Part shown: positions 1-6,554 of the stretch, piece after piece | Numbering within the stretch: position 1 is the first letter of the stretch | Layout of the letters: each line of letters opens with the position of its first letter | Origin: Sphingomonas sp. | Lineage (GTDB): Bacteria > Pseudomonadota > Alphaproteobacteria > Sphingomonadales > Sphingomonadaceae | DNA: 12,450 nt | Assembly (NCBI GenBank): GCA_013822915.1 | Contig: PNLG01000247.1 | Coordinates: 1 to 12,450 of the forward strand | Direction of reading: 5' to 3' | Position numbers and translations under genes: made by a program | Notes under the pieces: model-generated | Seen by the model: the letters and a program-made list of their open reading frames with translations, nothing else | Told to the model about the DNA's origin: nothing | Databases searched by the model: none

Positions 1-359
1 AACGCATCGGTGCCCATCAGCGCGGTGCCGACTTGCCCCGTGATCGCGACCATCGGCACGCTGTCGAGAAAGGCATTGGCAATCCCGGTGATGAGGTTGG
101 TCGCCCCCGGCCCTGAAGTCGCCAGGCACACGCCCGGCCGCCCGGTGACGCGGCCATAGGCATCGGCGGCCATCGCCGCGCCCTGTTCATGGCGCACCAG
201 GATGTGGCGCAGCTTTGACCCTGGCAGCGCGTCGTAAACGGGCATGATCGCCCCGCCGGGATAGCCGAAGATGACCTCGACTCCCGCCGCCTCCAGCGCG
301 TCGATCACCAGCCGCGCGCCAGTGCGTTGCGGGTGCAGGGCTTGGGCCGCACTTGCCAT
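1..359 (-). CDS. ilvB: Acetolactate synthase large subunit, N-terminal part (cut by window edge)
   Basis: This thiamine-diphosphate enzyme condenses two pyruvates, or pyruvate and 2-ketobutyrate, in the first common step of valine, leucine and isoleucine synthesis. Only the first 119 codons are in the window, and the gene runs off the left edge. The visible part is the start of the ThDP-binding Pyr domain: a GYPGGAIMPVYD motif at residues 32-43, the HEQGAAMAADAYGR block with the conserved catalytic Glu at residue 58, then a TSGPGATNLITGIANA block and a DSVPMVAITGQV stretch, all typical of biosynthetic acetolactate synthases. The ATG lies 3 bases after the ilvC stop and in the same frame (TGA CCC ATG). 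A GAGG about 12 bases upstream, inside the ilvC tail, could serve as ribosome binding site, so translation is probably coupled to ilvC. The regulatory small subunit (ilvH/ilvN) is not in the window. Related ThDP enzymes such as glyoxylate carboligase share this domain, but the ilvC neighbour supports acetolactate synthase. Confidence 0.93.
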   Translation of the reverse strand, partial: MASAAQALHPQRTGARLVIDALEAAGVEVIFGYPGGAIMPVYDALPGSKLRHILVRHEQGAAMAADAYGRVTGRPGVCLATSGPGATNLITGIANAFLDSVPMVAITGQVGTALMGTDA

Positions 360-362
360 GGG

Positions 363-1376
363 TCAGGCCGCCTCGGTCTTGGGCGCGGTGTTCAGCCACG
401 CCATGTGCCGCCGCATCCGCGCGCCAACCTGTTCGATCGGCTGGGCCATATCGGCGTCGAGCATAGCGGTGTAATTGGGTTTGCCTGCCTTGTTCTCGGC
501 GATCCAGTCATGCGCGAATTTGCCGGTGCGGATGTCGCGCAACACTTCGCGCATCCGCTCGCGGGTCTCCGCATTGATGACACGCGGCCCGCTGACCAGA
601 TCGCCATATTTCGCGGTTTCGGAGATGAAGTCATGCATCCGGGTAAAGCCGCCCTCATAGAGCAGGTCGACGATCAGCTTCAGTTCGTGCAGACATTCGA
701 AATAAGCGACTTCGGGCTTATAGCCTTCTGCCACCAGAGTTTCGAACCCGGCGGTGATCAGCTCGGTCGCGCCGCCGCACAGCACCGCCTGTTCGCCGAA
801 CAAGTCGGTTTCGGTTTCTTCGGCAAAGCTCGTTTCGATCGCGCCCGCCGTCGTGCCGCCAATCCCTTGCGCATAGGCAAGCGCCCGGTCGCGCGCTTCG
901 CCGCTTGCGTCCTGGCGGACCGCAAACAGGCAGGGGACGCCGCGCCCGATTTCGAATTCGCGCCGCACCAGCGCGCCCGGCCCCTTGGGCGCGACAAGGA
1001 TGATGTCGATGTCGTGGCGCGGCTCAATCTCGCCATAATGCAGCGAAAAACCATGCGCGACGAGGAGGGCCGAGCCCGGTGCCATATTGGGGGCAATGTC
1101 GTCGCGGTAAAGCGCACCATGCGTCATGTCGGGGGTAAGCAGCGCAATCAGCCGGGCACCGCGCGCGGCTTCTGCGGGCGTGGTCGGGTGAAAACCATCG
1201 GCGCGGGCGCGGGTGTCGGCATTGCCGCCGGGGCGAGCGCCGATCGCGACGTCAAAGCCCTTGTCGCGCAGGTTCATCGCATGCGCGCGCCCTTGGCTAC
1301 CATAACCGATGATGGCGATTTTGCCGCCGGTCAGGCTCTTCGGGCTTGCGTCGCTGTCGGTGTAGATACGTTCCAT
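363..1376 (-). CDS. ilvC: Ketol-acid reductoisomerase (class I, short form)
   Basis: The enzyme isomerises and reduces 2-acetolactate or 2-aceto-2-hydroxybutyrate with NAD(P)H and Mg2+, the second common step of branched-chain amino acid synthesis. With the start at 1376 the protein has 337 residues, the class I size. It shows an N-terminal Rossmann site (IIGYGSQGRAHAMNL), a catalytic His at 108 in AHGFS, Lys131 in APKGPG, and the metal ligands D191 and E195 (DLFGEQ) and E227 and E231 (ECLHELKLIVDLLYEGG). These positions are one more than those usually cited for the Pseudomonas enzyme. Three in-frame ATGs exist (1391, 1382, 1376). The last is preferred because an AGGG at 1388-1385 stands 8 bases before it. 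Oddities: Ala135 replaces the usual His after KGPG, ISETAKYGD has Lys where Glu is common, and the cofactor loop after ARPG reads GNADT instead of a Ser-rich stretch. The gene lies directly behind an attenuator and is followed by the acetolactate synthase gene. Confidence 0.95.
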   Translation of the reverse strand: MERIYTDSDASPKSLTGGKIAIIGYGSQGRAHAMNLRDKGFDVAIGARPGGNADTRARADGFHPTTPAEAARGARLIALLTPDMTHGALYRDDIAPNMAPGSALLVAHGFSLHYGEIEPRHDIDIILVAPKGPGALVRREFEIGRGVPCLFAVRQDASGEARDRALAYAQGIGGTTAGAIETSFAEETETDLFGEQAVLCGGATELITAGFETLVAEGYKPEVAYFECLHELKLIVDLLYEGGFTRMHDFISETAKYGDLVSGPRVINAETRERMREVLRDIRTGKFAHDWIAENKAGKPNYTAMLDADMAQPIEQVGARMRRHMAWLNTAPKTEAA

Positions 1377-1396
1377 TGTCATGTCCCTCATGTCGC

Positions 1397-1435
1397 AAAA
1401 GAAAACCCCCGCTCCCGGGGTGGGGAGCGGGGGTT
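1397..1435 (-). terminator. Attenuator terminator hairpin in the ilvC leader
   Basis: A perfect 13-bp inverted repeat: AACCCCCGCTCCC at 1404-1416 on the plus strand and its complement at 1423-1435, with a 6-base loop. Read on the minus strand, the 3' arm runs into TTTTCTTTT (the first two T belong to the stem end), so it is an intrinsic terminator acting on transcripts heading into ilvC. It ends only about 20 bases before the ilvC start and lies downstream of a leader ORF with branched-chain codons, so it must be a conditional terminator rather than the end of a gene. On the plus strand no T tract follows it. Confidence 0.92.
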
Positions 1436-1480
1436 CTGAAGCTTGGCTGGTCAGCCGTGTCTCAGATCCGGGCGCTCCCC
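1422..1480 (-). promoter_or_regulatory. Antiterminator pairing that competes with the terminator
   Basis: On the minus strand GGGGAGCG (1480-1473), inside the last codons of the leader ORF, is exactly complementary to CGCTCCCC (1429-1422), which is the 5' arm of the terminator. If this 8-bp helix forms, the terminator cannot. A ribosome that finishes the leader ORF (stop at 1464-1462) would cover the upstream segment and free the terminator. A ribosome stalled on the Leu/Val/Ile run at 1509-1492 would leave the segment open and allow read-through into ilvC. The pairing is seen in the sequence; the mechanism is inferred from the classical ilv, leu and trp attenuators. Confidence 0.8.
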
Positions 1481-1590
1481 GGATTATCGGTAATAAGAAG
1501 AAGTACCAGCGGACGAAGGTCGCGGGCACGCGCCAGCACCGGGCGAACCACCCCTGCTACTGATCCAGTGCCCAGCGATACGTGCTGCAC
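1462..1590 (-). CDS. Branched-chain leader peptide of the ilvC attenuator
   Basis: A 42-residue ORF starting with GTG at 1590, preceded by AAGGGA (1602-1597) at 6-base spacing, the best ribosome binding site near it. Residues 28-33 are Leu-Val-Leu-Leu-Leu-Ile, coded CTG GTA CTT CTT CTT ATT. GTA, CTT and ATT are rare in the surrounding genes, which favour CTG, CTC, GTC, GTG and ATC, so the run should be sensitive to charged tRNA levels. The peptide ends TDNPGSARI and its stop lies about 27 bases before the terminator hairpin. The product has no predicted function of its own; its translation would sense leucine, valine and isoleucine supply. Later in-frame GTGs at 1551 and 1539 would give shorter peptides; the 25-residue version from 1539 is closer to the usual leader length but has a poorer binding site. 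The frame is open upstream to a stop at 1650-1648. Confidence 0.78.
   Translation of the reverse strand: MQHVSLGTGSVAGVVRPVLARARDLRPLVLLLITDNPGSARI
1466..1484 (-). promoter_or_regulatory. Small hairpin overlapping the antiterminator segment
   Basis: ATCCGGG (1484-1478) and CCCGGAT (1472-1466) form a 7-bp stem with a 5-base GAGCG loop on the minus strand. It contains part of the antiterminator strand, so it excludes the antiterminator helix and would favour termination, the role of a protector hairpin. Its place within the last codons of the leader ORF means a translating ribosome would melt it. Confidence 0.55.
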
Positions 1591-1741
1591 GTCCAATCCC
1601 TTGTTCAAACCCTGTGTTGCGCCGTTCAATAGCAGCAGAACGTAACTTTACAACTAATTTTTTGTCGCACGCGAATTTTTATATCACTCACGCGCGTCGG
1701 GCGTTAAAGGGCGGTTCGAGATTAACGGGGAAATTCAGCTA
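1591..1741. promoter_or_regulatory. Divergent ilvC/ilvD control region
   Basis: This stretch separates the leader ORF from ilvD. Its core, about 1641-1690, is clearly AT-rich in an otherwise GC-rich window (runs such as ACTAATTTTTT and GAATTTTTATATC), as expected where two promoters lie back to back. No convincing sigma-70 pair could be placed for ilvD: TTTACA at 1647-1652 is a good -35 match but lacks a -10 box at the right spacing. A GGGGA sits 10 bases before the ilvD ATG. No second leader ORF was found on the plus strand. Confidence 0.5.
1626..1653 (-). promoter_or_regulatory. Candidate promoter of the ilvC leader transcript
   Basis: On the minus strand TTGTAA (1653-1648) and TATTGA (1631-1626) are separated by 16 bases and resemble sigma-70 -35 and -10 boxes (4 of 6 and 3 of 6 matches). 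Transcription would start near 1619, just before the leader ribosome binding site, giving a leader RNA of roughly 240 bases. The match is weak and rests mainly on position. Confidence 0.3.
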
Positions 1742-3427
1742 ATGCCGAACTCTAGCATGCCATCACGCGATCTGGTTAACGGCCCGGCGCGCGCGCCCGC
1801 CCGGGCCATGTTGCGCGCCGCTGGGTATGACGATGCCGCAATGGCCAAGCCGATGCTGGCGATCGTCAATAGCTGGTCCACCGTCACGCCGTGCAACATG
1901 CATTTGCGTGCGCTCGCCGACCATGTCCGACGGGGGATTGAAGAGGCGGGCGGCACTGCGGTTGATTTCAACACCATCGTCGTGACCGACGGCATTTCGA
2001 TGGGCACGCCCGGCATGCGCGCCAGCCTGATGAGCCGCGAGACAATTGCCGATTCGGCTGAACTCGCGGTGCGCGGCCATATGCTTGACGGGGTGGTGTT
2101 TCTGGTCGGATGCGACAAGACGATCCCGGCAGCGGCGATGGCGGCGGCGCGGCTCGATCTGCCGTGCGTCATCCTTTACGGTGGGTCGATCATGCCGGGG
2201 CGGATGGGCGATAACGCGATCACGATTCAGGACGTGTTCGAGGCAGTGGGCGCGCACGGGGCGGGCACGCTCGACGATGCCGGGCTGAAGGCGGTCGAGG
2301 TCGCTGCTTGCCCGGGTGCTGGCGCGTGCGGCGGGCAATTTACCGCGAACACCATGGCGCTGGCGATGAGCTTTCTAGGGCTGTCGCCGATGGGGCTGAA
2401 CGATGTCCCCGCCACCCATCCCGACAAGGGCGAGGCGGCGGCTCAAGCGGGCCGCGTGCTGGTGGAGGCGGTGCGCGCGGGCCGCAATGCCCGGCAATTC
2501 ATCACACCAACTTCCCTGCGCAATGCAGCGGTCGCGGGCACCGCAACGGCGGGGTCGACCAACCTCATCCTCCATTTGCTGGCGATTGCGCGCGAGGCGG
2601 GGATTGGCGCGGGCGATTTCGGGCTCGACCTGTTCGATGCGCTGTCGCGGACCACGCCTGTCATCGCTGACCTGAAGCCCGGCGGTCGCTTCATGGCCCC
2701 CGACATGAGTGCGGCGGGCGGCACGCCGCTGCTGGGGCGGCGGTTGATGGAGGCGGGGCTGATCGAGAATGCGCCGACGGTCACCGGCGCGACGCTGTTC
2801 GACACCTTTGCCGACGCGCCAGAGACAGCGGATCAGCAAGTGATCGTCACCGCCGATCGCCCGATCAAGGCGCGCGGCGGCTATGGCATTCTCTATGGCA
2901 ATCTGGCGCCAGAGGGGTGTGTGGTGAAGCTGGCGGGGCATGACCGGCTAAGCTTTGAGGGGCCCGCCAAGGTTTATGACGGCGAGGAAGCAACCTTTGC
3001 CGCCCTTGAGGCGGGCGAGATTATCGCGGGCGATGTTGTGGTCATTCGGGGCGAGGGGCCGGTGGGCGGGCCGGGGATGCGCGAAATGCTGGCGGTGACG
3101 GCGGCGATTCAGGGGCGGGGGCTGGGTGATTCGGTCGCGCTTGTCACCGACGGGCGGTTTTCGGGCGCGACCTATGGCTTCATGGTCGGCCATATCAGCC
3201 CGGAGGCGGCGCTGGGTGGCCCGATTGCGCGCCTGATGAGCGGCGACCGCGTGCGGATCGATGTCGATGCGCGCGTGTTTGAGACCGACGCCGACCTTGA
3301 CGCGCGGCCCGCCCCCGCCCCGGTGCGGCGCAGCGATGTCATTGGCGTTTATGCCAAATATGCCCGCAGCGTCGGCTCAGCATCGCATGGCGCGGTTACC
3401 AGCGGGGCTGATCGCGCGAACCAATAA
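1742..3427 (+). CDS. ilvD: Dihydroxy-acid dehydratase
   Basis: The iron-sulfur enzyme dehydrates 2,3-dihydroxy-isovalerate and 2,3-dihydroxy-3-methylvalerate to the 2-keto acids, the step after IlvC. The 561-residue protein belongs to the IlvD/Edd family. Three conserved cysteines placed as cluster ligands are visible: Cys51 in TPCNMHL, Cys124 in VGCDKTIP and Cys196 in CPGAGACGG. The C-terminal GRFSGATYGFMVGHISPEA block carries the conserved Ser474 used as catalytic base in the family. The short length and the ACPGAGACGGQFTANTMA form resemble the shorter clade that includes [2Fe-2S] enzymes rather than the roughly 616-residue E. coli [4Fe-4S] enzyme; that cluster type is an inference. The family also holds sugar-acid dehydratases, but the divergent ilvC-ilvB arm supports IlvD. 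An alternative ATG six codons in would remove only a few residues. No intrinsic terminator was recognised after the gene. Confidence 0.95.
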   Translation: MPNSSMPSRDLVNGPARAPARAMLRAAGYDDAAMAKPMLAIVNSWSTVTPCNMHLRALADHVRRGIEEAGGTAVDFNTIVVTDGISMGTPGMRASLMSRETIADSAELAVRGHMLDGVVFLVGCDKTIPAAAMAAARLDLPCVILYGGSIMPGRMGDNAITIQDVFEAVGAHGAGTLDDAGLKAVEVAACPGAGACGGQFTANTMALAMSFLGLSPMGLNDVPATHPDKGEAAAQAGRVLVEAVRAGRNARQFITPTSLRNAAVAGTATAGSTNLILHLLAIAREAGIGAGDFGLDLFDALSRTTPVIADLKPGGRFMAPDMSAAGGTPLLGRRLMEAGLIENAPTVTGATLFDTFADAPETADQQVIVTADRPIKARGGYGILYGNLAPEGCVVKLAGHDRLSFEGPAKVYDGEEATFAALEAGEIIAGDVVVIRGEGPVGGPGMREMLAVTAAIQGRGLGDSVALVTDGRFSGATYGFMVGHISPEAALGGPIARLMSGDRVRIDVDARVFETDADLDARPAPAPVRRSDVIGVYAKYARSVGSASHGAVTSGADRANQ

Positions 3428-3435
3428 CGGCGGCG

Positions 3436-3484
3436 GGTGCTCGATCGCTTGTCTAATGGTGCTCAGGCTTGCGAAATGGTGCGC
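3436..3484 (+). repeat. Three phased short direct repeats upstream of the oxidoreductase gene
   Basis: GGTGCTC occurs at 3436-3442 and 3458-3464, and GGTGCGC at 3478-3484, at steps of 22 and 20 bases. The first two units also share a GCTTG core and a terminal AT, so they are imperfect copies of about 20 bases. Spacing of about two helical turns would place a repeated protein contact on one DNA face. They lie in the 144-base gap between ilvD and the next gene. No regulator is known, and chance in GC-rich DNA is possible. Confidence 0.35.
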
Positions 3485-3571
3485 AATTCGGGGTAGGCAG
3501 CCGGTTGGTGATTGCTTGCCGGACAAGAATTTGTTACACCTGAATGTGTCAATAAAGTGGGGTTTGCGATC

Positions 3572-5722
3572 ATGAAGCGGCTGTTGATCCTAATTCCGCT
3601 TGCGGCGATTGCATTCGCTTTTTTCTATTTCGATCTGGGCCAATATCTGACGCTGGATGCGCTGAAAGCGCGGCAGGCCGATTTTGCGGACTATTACCGG
3701 CAATCGCCCGCGCTGGTGATCGGGGCGTTTTTCCTGATCTATGTGGGTGTAGCGGGGGCCTCGCTCCCGGGGGCGGCGATCCTCACGCTGGCGGCGGGTG
3801 CGTTGTTCGGGTTGGTGGTGGGCACGGTCATTGTGTCCTTTGCCTCCTCAATCGGGGCGACCCTTGCCTTTTTTGCCTCGCGCTATCTGTTTCGCGATGC
3901 CGTGCGCGCGCGTTTCGGCGATCGGCTGCGCGCGATTGACGAGGGCGTAGCGCGCGACGGCGCCTTTTACCTGTTTACGCTGCGCCTCGTTCCCGCTTTC
4001 CCGTTTTTCCTCGTTAACCTGTTGATGGGGCTGACGGCGATCCGCGCGATCACCTTTTACTTCGTTAGCCAGCTCGGCATGTTTGCCGGCACCGTCGTGT
4101 TTGTGAATGCGGGCACACAGCTTGCGCAGATTGAAACGCTGGCCGGAATTGCCTCGCCTGGCCTGATTGCGTCATTTGTGGCGCTGGGCATTTTCCCGTG
4201 GATCGCGCGCGCGATTGTCGGCTGGGTGAAGGCGCGGCAAGTCTATGCCAAATGGCAGCGGCCCAAGCGTTATGACCGCAATCTGGTGGTGATTGGCGCA
4301 GGCGCGGGCGGGCTGGTATCGGCCTATATCGCCGCGACGGTGAAGGCAAAGGTCACGCTGGTCGAAGCACACAAGATGGGCGGCGATTGTTTGAACTATG
4401 GCTGTGTGCCCTCAAAAGCGCTGATCCGCAGCGCCAAGGTCGCGCACCAGATCCGCCACGCCAGCCATTATGGCCTGACCGACAGTAGCCCCGCCGTCCC
4501 GTTCCGCACCGTCATGGCGCGGGTCCATCAGGTGATCGCCGATATCGAGCCACATGACAGCATCGAGCGCTATACCGGCCTGGGTGTCGAGGTGGTGCAG
4601 GGCTACGCGACGATCGTTGATCCGTGGACCGTCACGATCAAGGGCAATGATGGCAGCGAACAGCGGCTGACCACGCGGTCGATCGTGATTGCGGCAGGCG
4701 GCGCGCCGTTTGTGCCGCCGATACCTGGGCTCGACACGGTCGATTATGTAACGAGCGATACGATGTGGGAGCGCTTTGCCACGCTGGACAGCGTGCCTGC
4801 GCGGCTGGTGGTGCTGGGCGGCGGGCCGATTGGCTGCGAATTGGCGCAGAGCTTTTCGCGGCTCGGCGCGCATGTCACCCAAGTCGAAATGGCGTCGCGG
4901 ATCATGGCGCGCGAGGACGCCGACGCCGCCGCCGTGGTCGAAGCGCGGTTCCGCGAAGAGGGGATTGATGTTCGCACCAGCACTCTTGCGGTGCGCTGCG
5001 AACGGCGCGCCGATGGGCAGTTTCTGATCGTTGAAGTGGATGGCGAAACGTCGGAAATCGGGTTTGACTATCTGATTCTGGCGGTCGGCCGCGCGGCGCG
5101 CCTGACCGGCTATGGGCTGGAGACATTGGGGATTGAAACCGACAAGACCGTCATCACCAACGAATATCTGCAAACCCTATACCCCAATATCTATGCGGCG
5201 GGCGATGTGGCGGGGCCGTATCAATTCACGCACGTGGCTGCGCATCAGGCCTGGTATGCCGCCGTCAACGCGCTGTTCGGGCGGTTCCGCAAGTTCAAGG
5301 CCGATTACCGCGTCATTCCCTGGGCGACCTTCACCGATCCCGAGGTCGCGCGCGTGGGGCTGAGCGAGGATGAGGCAAAGGCCAAGGGCGTGCCCTATGA
5401 GGTTGCGACCTATCCCTTGCACGAGCTTGATCGTGCGATCGCCGATGGCGCGACCACCGGCTTTATCAAGGTGCTGACCCCGCCGGGCAAGGACAGCATC
5501 CTGGGCGTAACGATTGTTGGAGAACATGCCGGCGACTTGCTCGCCGAATATGTGCTGGCGATGAAGCACGGCCTCGGTCTCAACAAGTTGCTCGGCACAA
5601 TCCACACCTATCCGACGCTGGCTGAGGCCAATAAATATGTGGCGGGTGAATGGAAGCGCGCGCACGCGCCGCAAGGCGTTTTGCGCTGGGTCGAGCGTTA
5701 TCACGCATGGATGAGAGGGTAA
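3572..5722 (+). CDS. TVP38/TMEM64 membrane domain fused to FAD/NAD(P) disulfide oxidoreductase
   Basis: A 716-residue two-domain protein. Residues 1-225 are a TVP38/TMEM64 (DedA-like) membrane domain: an N-terminal hydrophobic segment, several further membrane spans, and the family motif FTLRLVPAFPFFLVNLLMG near residue 133. From about 235 a class I pyridine nucleotide-disulfide oxidoreductase follows: FAD site GAGAGG (about 241-246), redox-active CLNYGC (about 273 and 278), NAD(P) site GGGPIG (about 415-420), the second FAD motif YAAGDVAG, and a dimerisation domain with HTYPTLAEA near 677. It is closest to mercuric-reductase-like proteins but lacks the N-terminal metal-binding domain and the C-terminal Cys pair of true MerA, and a Tyr stands where lipoamide dehydrogenase has its catalytic His. 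The fusion is a known architecture of unproven function; the enzyme domain probably faces the cytoplasm. The start at 3572 is chosen because the hydrophobic segment begins there and a GTGGGG precedes it. An upstream in-frame start at 3512 would add an atypical 20-residue extension. Confidence 0.9.
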   Translation: MKRLLILIPLAAIAFAFFYFDLGQYLTLDALKARQADFADYYRQSPALVIGAFFLIYVGVAGASLPGAAILTLAAGALFGLVVGTVIVSFASSIGATLAFFASRYLFRDAVRARFGDRLRAIDEGVARDGAFYLFTLRLVPAFPFFLVNLLMGLTAIRAITFYFVSQLGMFAGTVVFVNAGTQLAQIETLAGIASPGLIASFVALGIFPWIARAIVGWVKARQVYAKWQRPKRYDRNLVVIGAGAGGLVSAYIAATVKAKVTLVEAHKMGGDCLNYGCVPSKALIRSAKVAHQIRHASHYGLTDSSPAVPFRTVMARVHQVIADIEPHDSIERYTGLGVEVVQGYATIVDPWTVTIKGNDGSEQRLTTRSIVIAAGGAPFVPPIPGLDTVDYVTSDTMWERFATLDSVPARLVVLGGGPIGCELAQSFSRLGAHVTQVEMASRIMAREDADAAAVVEARFREEGIDVRTSTLAVRCERRADGQFLIVEVDGETSEIGFDYLILAVGRAARLTGYGLETLGIETDKTVITNEYLQTLYPNIYAAGDVAGPYQFTHVAAHQAWYAAVNALFGRFRKFKADYRVIPWATFTDPEVARVGLSEDEAKAKGVPYEVATYPLHELDRAIADGATTGFIKVLTPPGKDSILGVTIVGEHAGDLLAEYVLAMKHGLGLNKLLGTIHTYPTLAEANKYVAGEWKRAHAPQGVLRWVERYHAWMRG

Positions 5723-5725
5723 GCG

Positions 5726-6520
5726 ATGCTTCGGATTCTTCTTTCGCTGATGATGTTGCTGGTGCCTGTATCGGCGCAGGCGCAGGGTTTTGACCATGGC
5801 GGCTGGGACGCGCTCCTCAAACGCAATGTCGTGGTGGTGCGCGGCGGCGTTGCGTCGGCGGTGCGGTATGACGGCATGGCGCGCGACCGGGCGGCGCTAA
5901 AGACCTATCTGGCGAGCGCCAGCAAGATCAGCCGGGCGACGTTCGACGGTTGGACGAAGCCCGATCAGCTTGCCTTTCTCATCAACGTTTACAACGCCGC
6001 GACGGTCGAGCTGATCCTCACCGCCTATCCCAATGTGAAGTCGATCAAGGATTTGGGCACTTTCCTGCAAGGGCCATGGTCCAAGCCGTTCGTCACGCTG
6101 TTTGGCAAGCAGATCTCGCTTGACGAGATTGAACACGGGATGATCCGCAAGAGCGGTCGCTATAACGACCCGCGCATCCATTTTGCGGTCAATTGTGCAA
6201 GCATCGGTTGCCCGGCGCTGGCGCGCGCCGCCTATCGCGGGGCAACGATCGACGCGCAACTCGATGCGGCGACCAAGGGTTTCCTGAGCGATCGCACCCG
6301 CAACCGGCCCAATGGCAATGGCGTGGCGGTGTCGAACATTTTCAACTGGTATCGCGGCGATTTCGAAAAGGGCTGGCGCGGGGCCAAGACGTTGCCCGCG
6401 TTCTTTGCGCTTTATGCCAGCAGCCTGGGACTGAGCCCGGCCGCAGCGACAAGCGCAAAGGGCGGTCAGCTTGACATCAGCTTCCTTGCCTATGACTGGC
6501 AACTCAACAAGGCGGGCTGA
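5726..6520 (+). CDS. Secreted DUF547 domain protein
   Basis: A 264-residue protein with a clear signal peptide: a hydrophobic stretch LLSLMMLLVPVSAQA and probable cleavage after Ala19 (AQA before QG), so it is likely periplasmic. The rest matches DUF547: QLAFLINVYNAATVELIL around residue 80, then ISLDEIEHGMIRK, and DPRIHFAVNCASIGCPAL around 150-163 with two conserved cysteines. The biochemical role of DUF547 is not established; the conserved His/Cys block suggests an enzyme active site, but this is inference. The gene begins 3 bases after the stop of the preceding fusion gene, with GAGAGGG in the end of that gene as ribosome binding site, so the two are surely co-transcribed and probably coupled. 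This pairing with a TVP38/oxidoreductase protein hints at a shared envelope redox task. Confidence 0.88.
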   Translation: MLRILLSLMMLLVPVSAQAQGFDHGGWDALLKRNVVVVRGGVASAVRYDGMARDRAALKTYLASASKISRATFDGWTKPDQLAFLINVYNAATVELILTAYPNVKSIKDLGTFLQGPWSKPFVTLFGKQISLDEIEHGMIRKSGRYNDPRIHFAVNCASIGCPALARAAYRGATIDAQLDAATKGFLSDRTRNRPNGNGVAVSNIFNWYRGDFEKGWRGAKTLPAFFALYASSLGLSPAAATSAKGGQLDISFLAYDWQLNKAG

Positions 6521-6554
6521 TCGCCCTCCTTGCGTTGATTGCTGAGTAGAATCT

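Noticed and set aside
1404..1435. Bidirectional terminator also serving a plus-strand transcript
   Set aside because: On the plus strand the hairpin is followed by CTGAAGCTTGG with no T tract, and no plus-strand gene ends there.
327..1439. A 370-codon plus-strand open frame opposite ilvC
   Set aside because: It is antisense to a fully conserved ketol-acid reductoisomerase gene, its protein resembles no family I know, and long antisense frames are expected in GC-rich DNA.
1377..1529. An N-terminal extension of ilvC back to 1529
   Set aside because: The extension would read through the attenuator hairpin and overlap the leader ORF, has no similarity to the family, and the AGGG-supported ATG at 1376 gives the usual class I length.
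3572..5722. Mercury resistance locus with merA
   Set aside because: The protein lacks the MerA C-terminal Cys pair and the metal-binding domain, and no merR, merT or merP gene is nearby.
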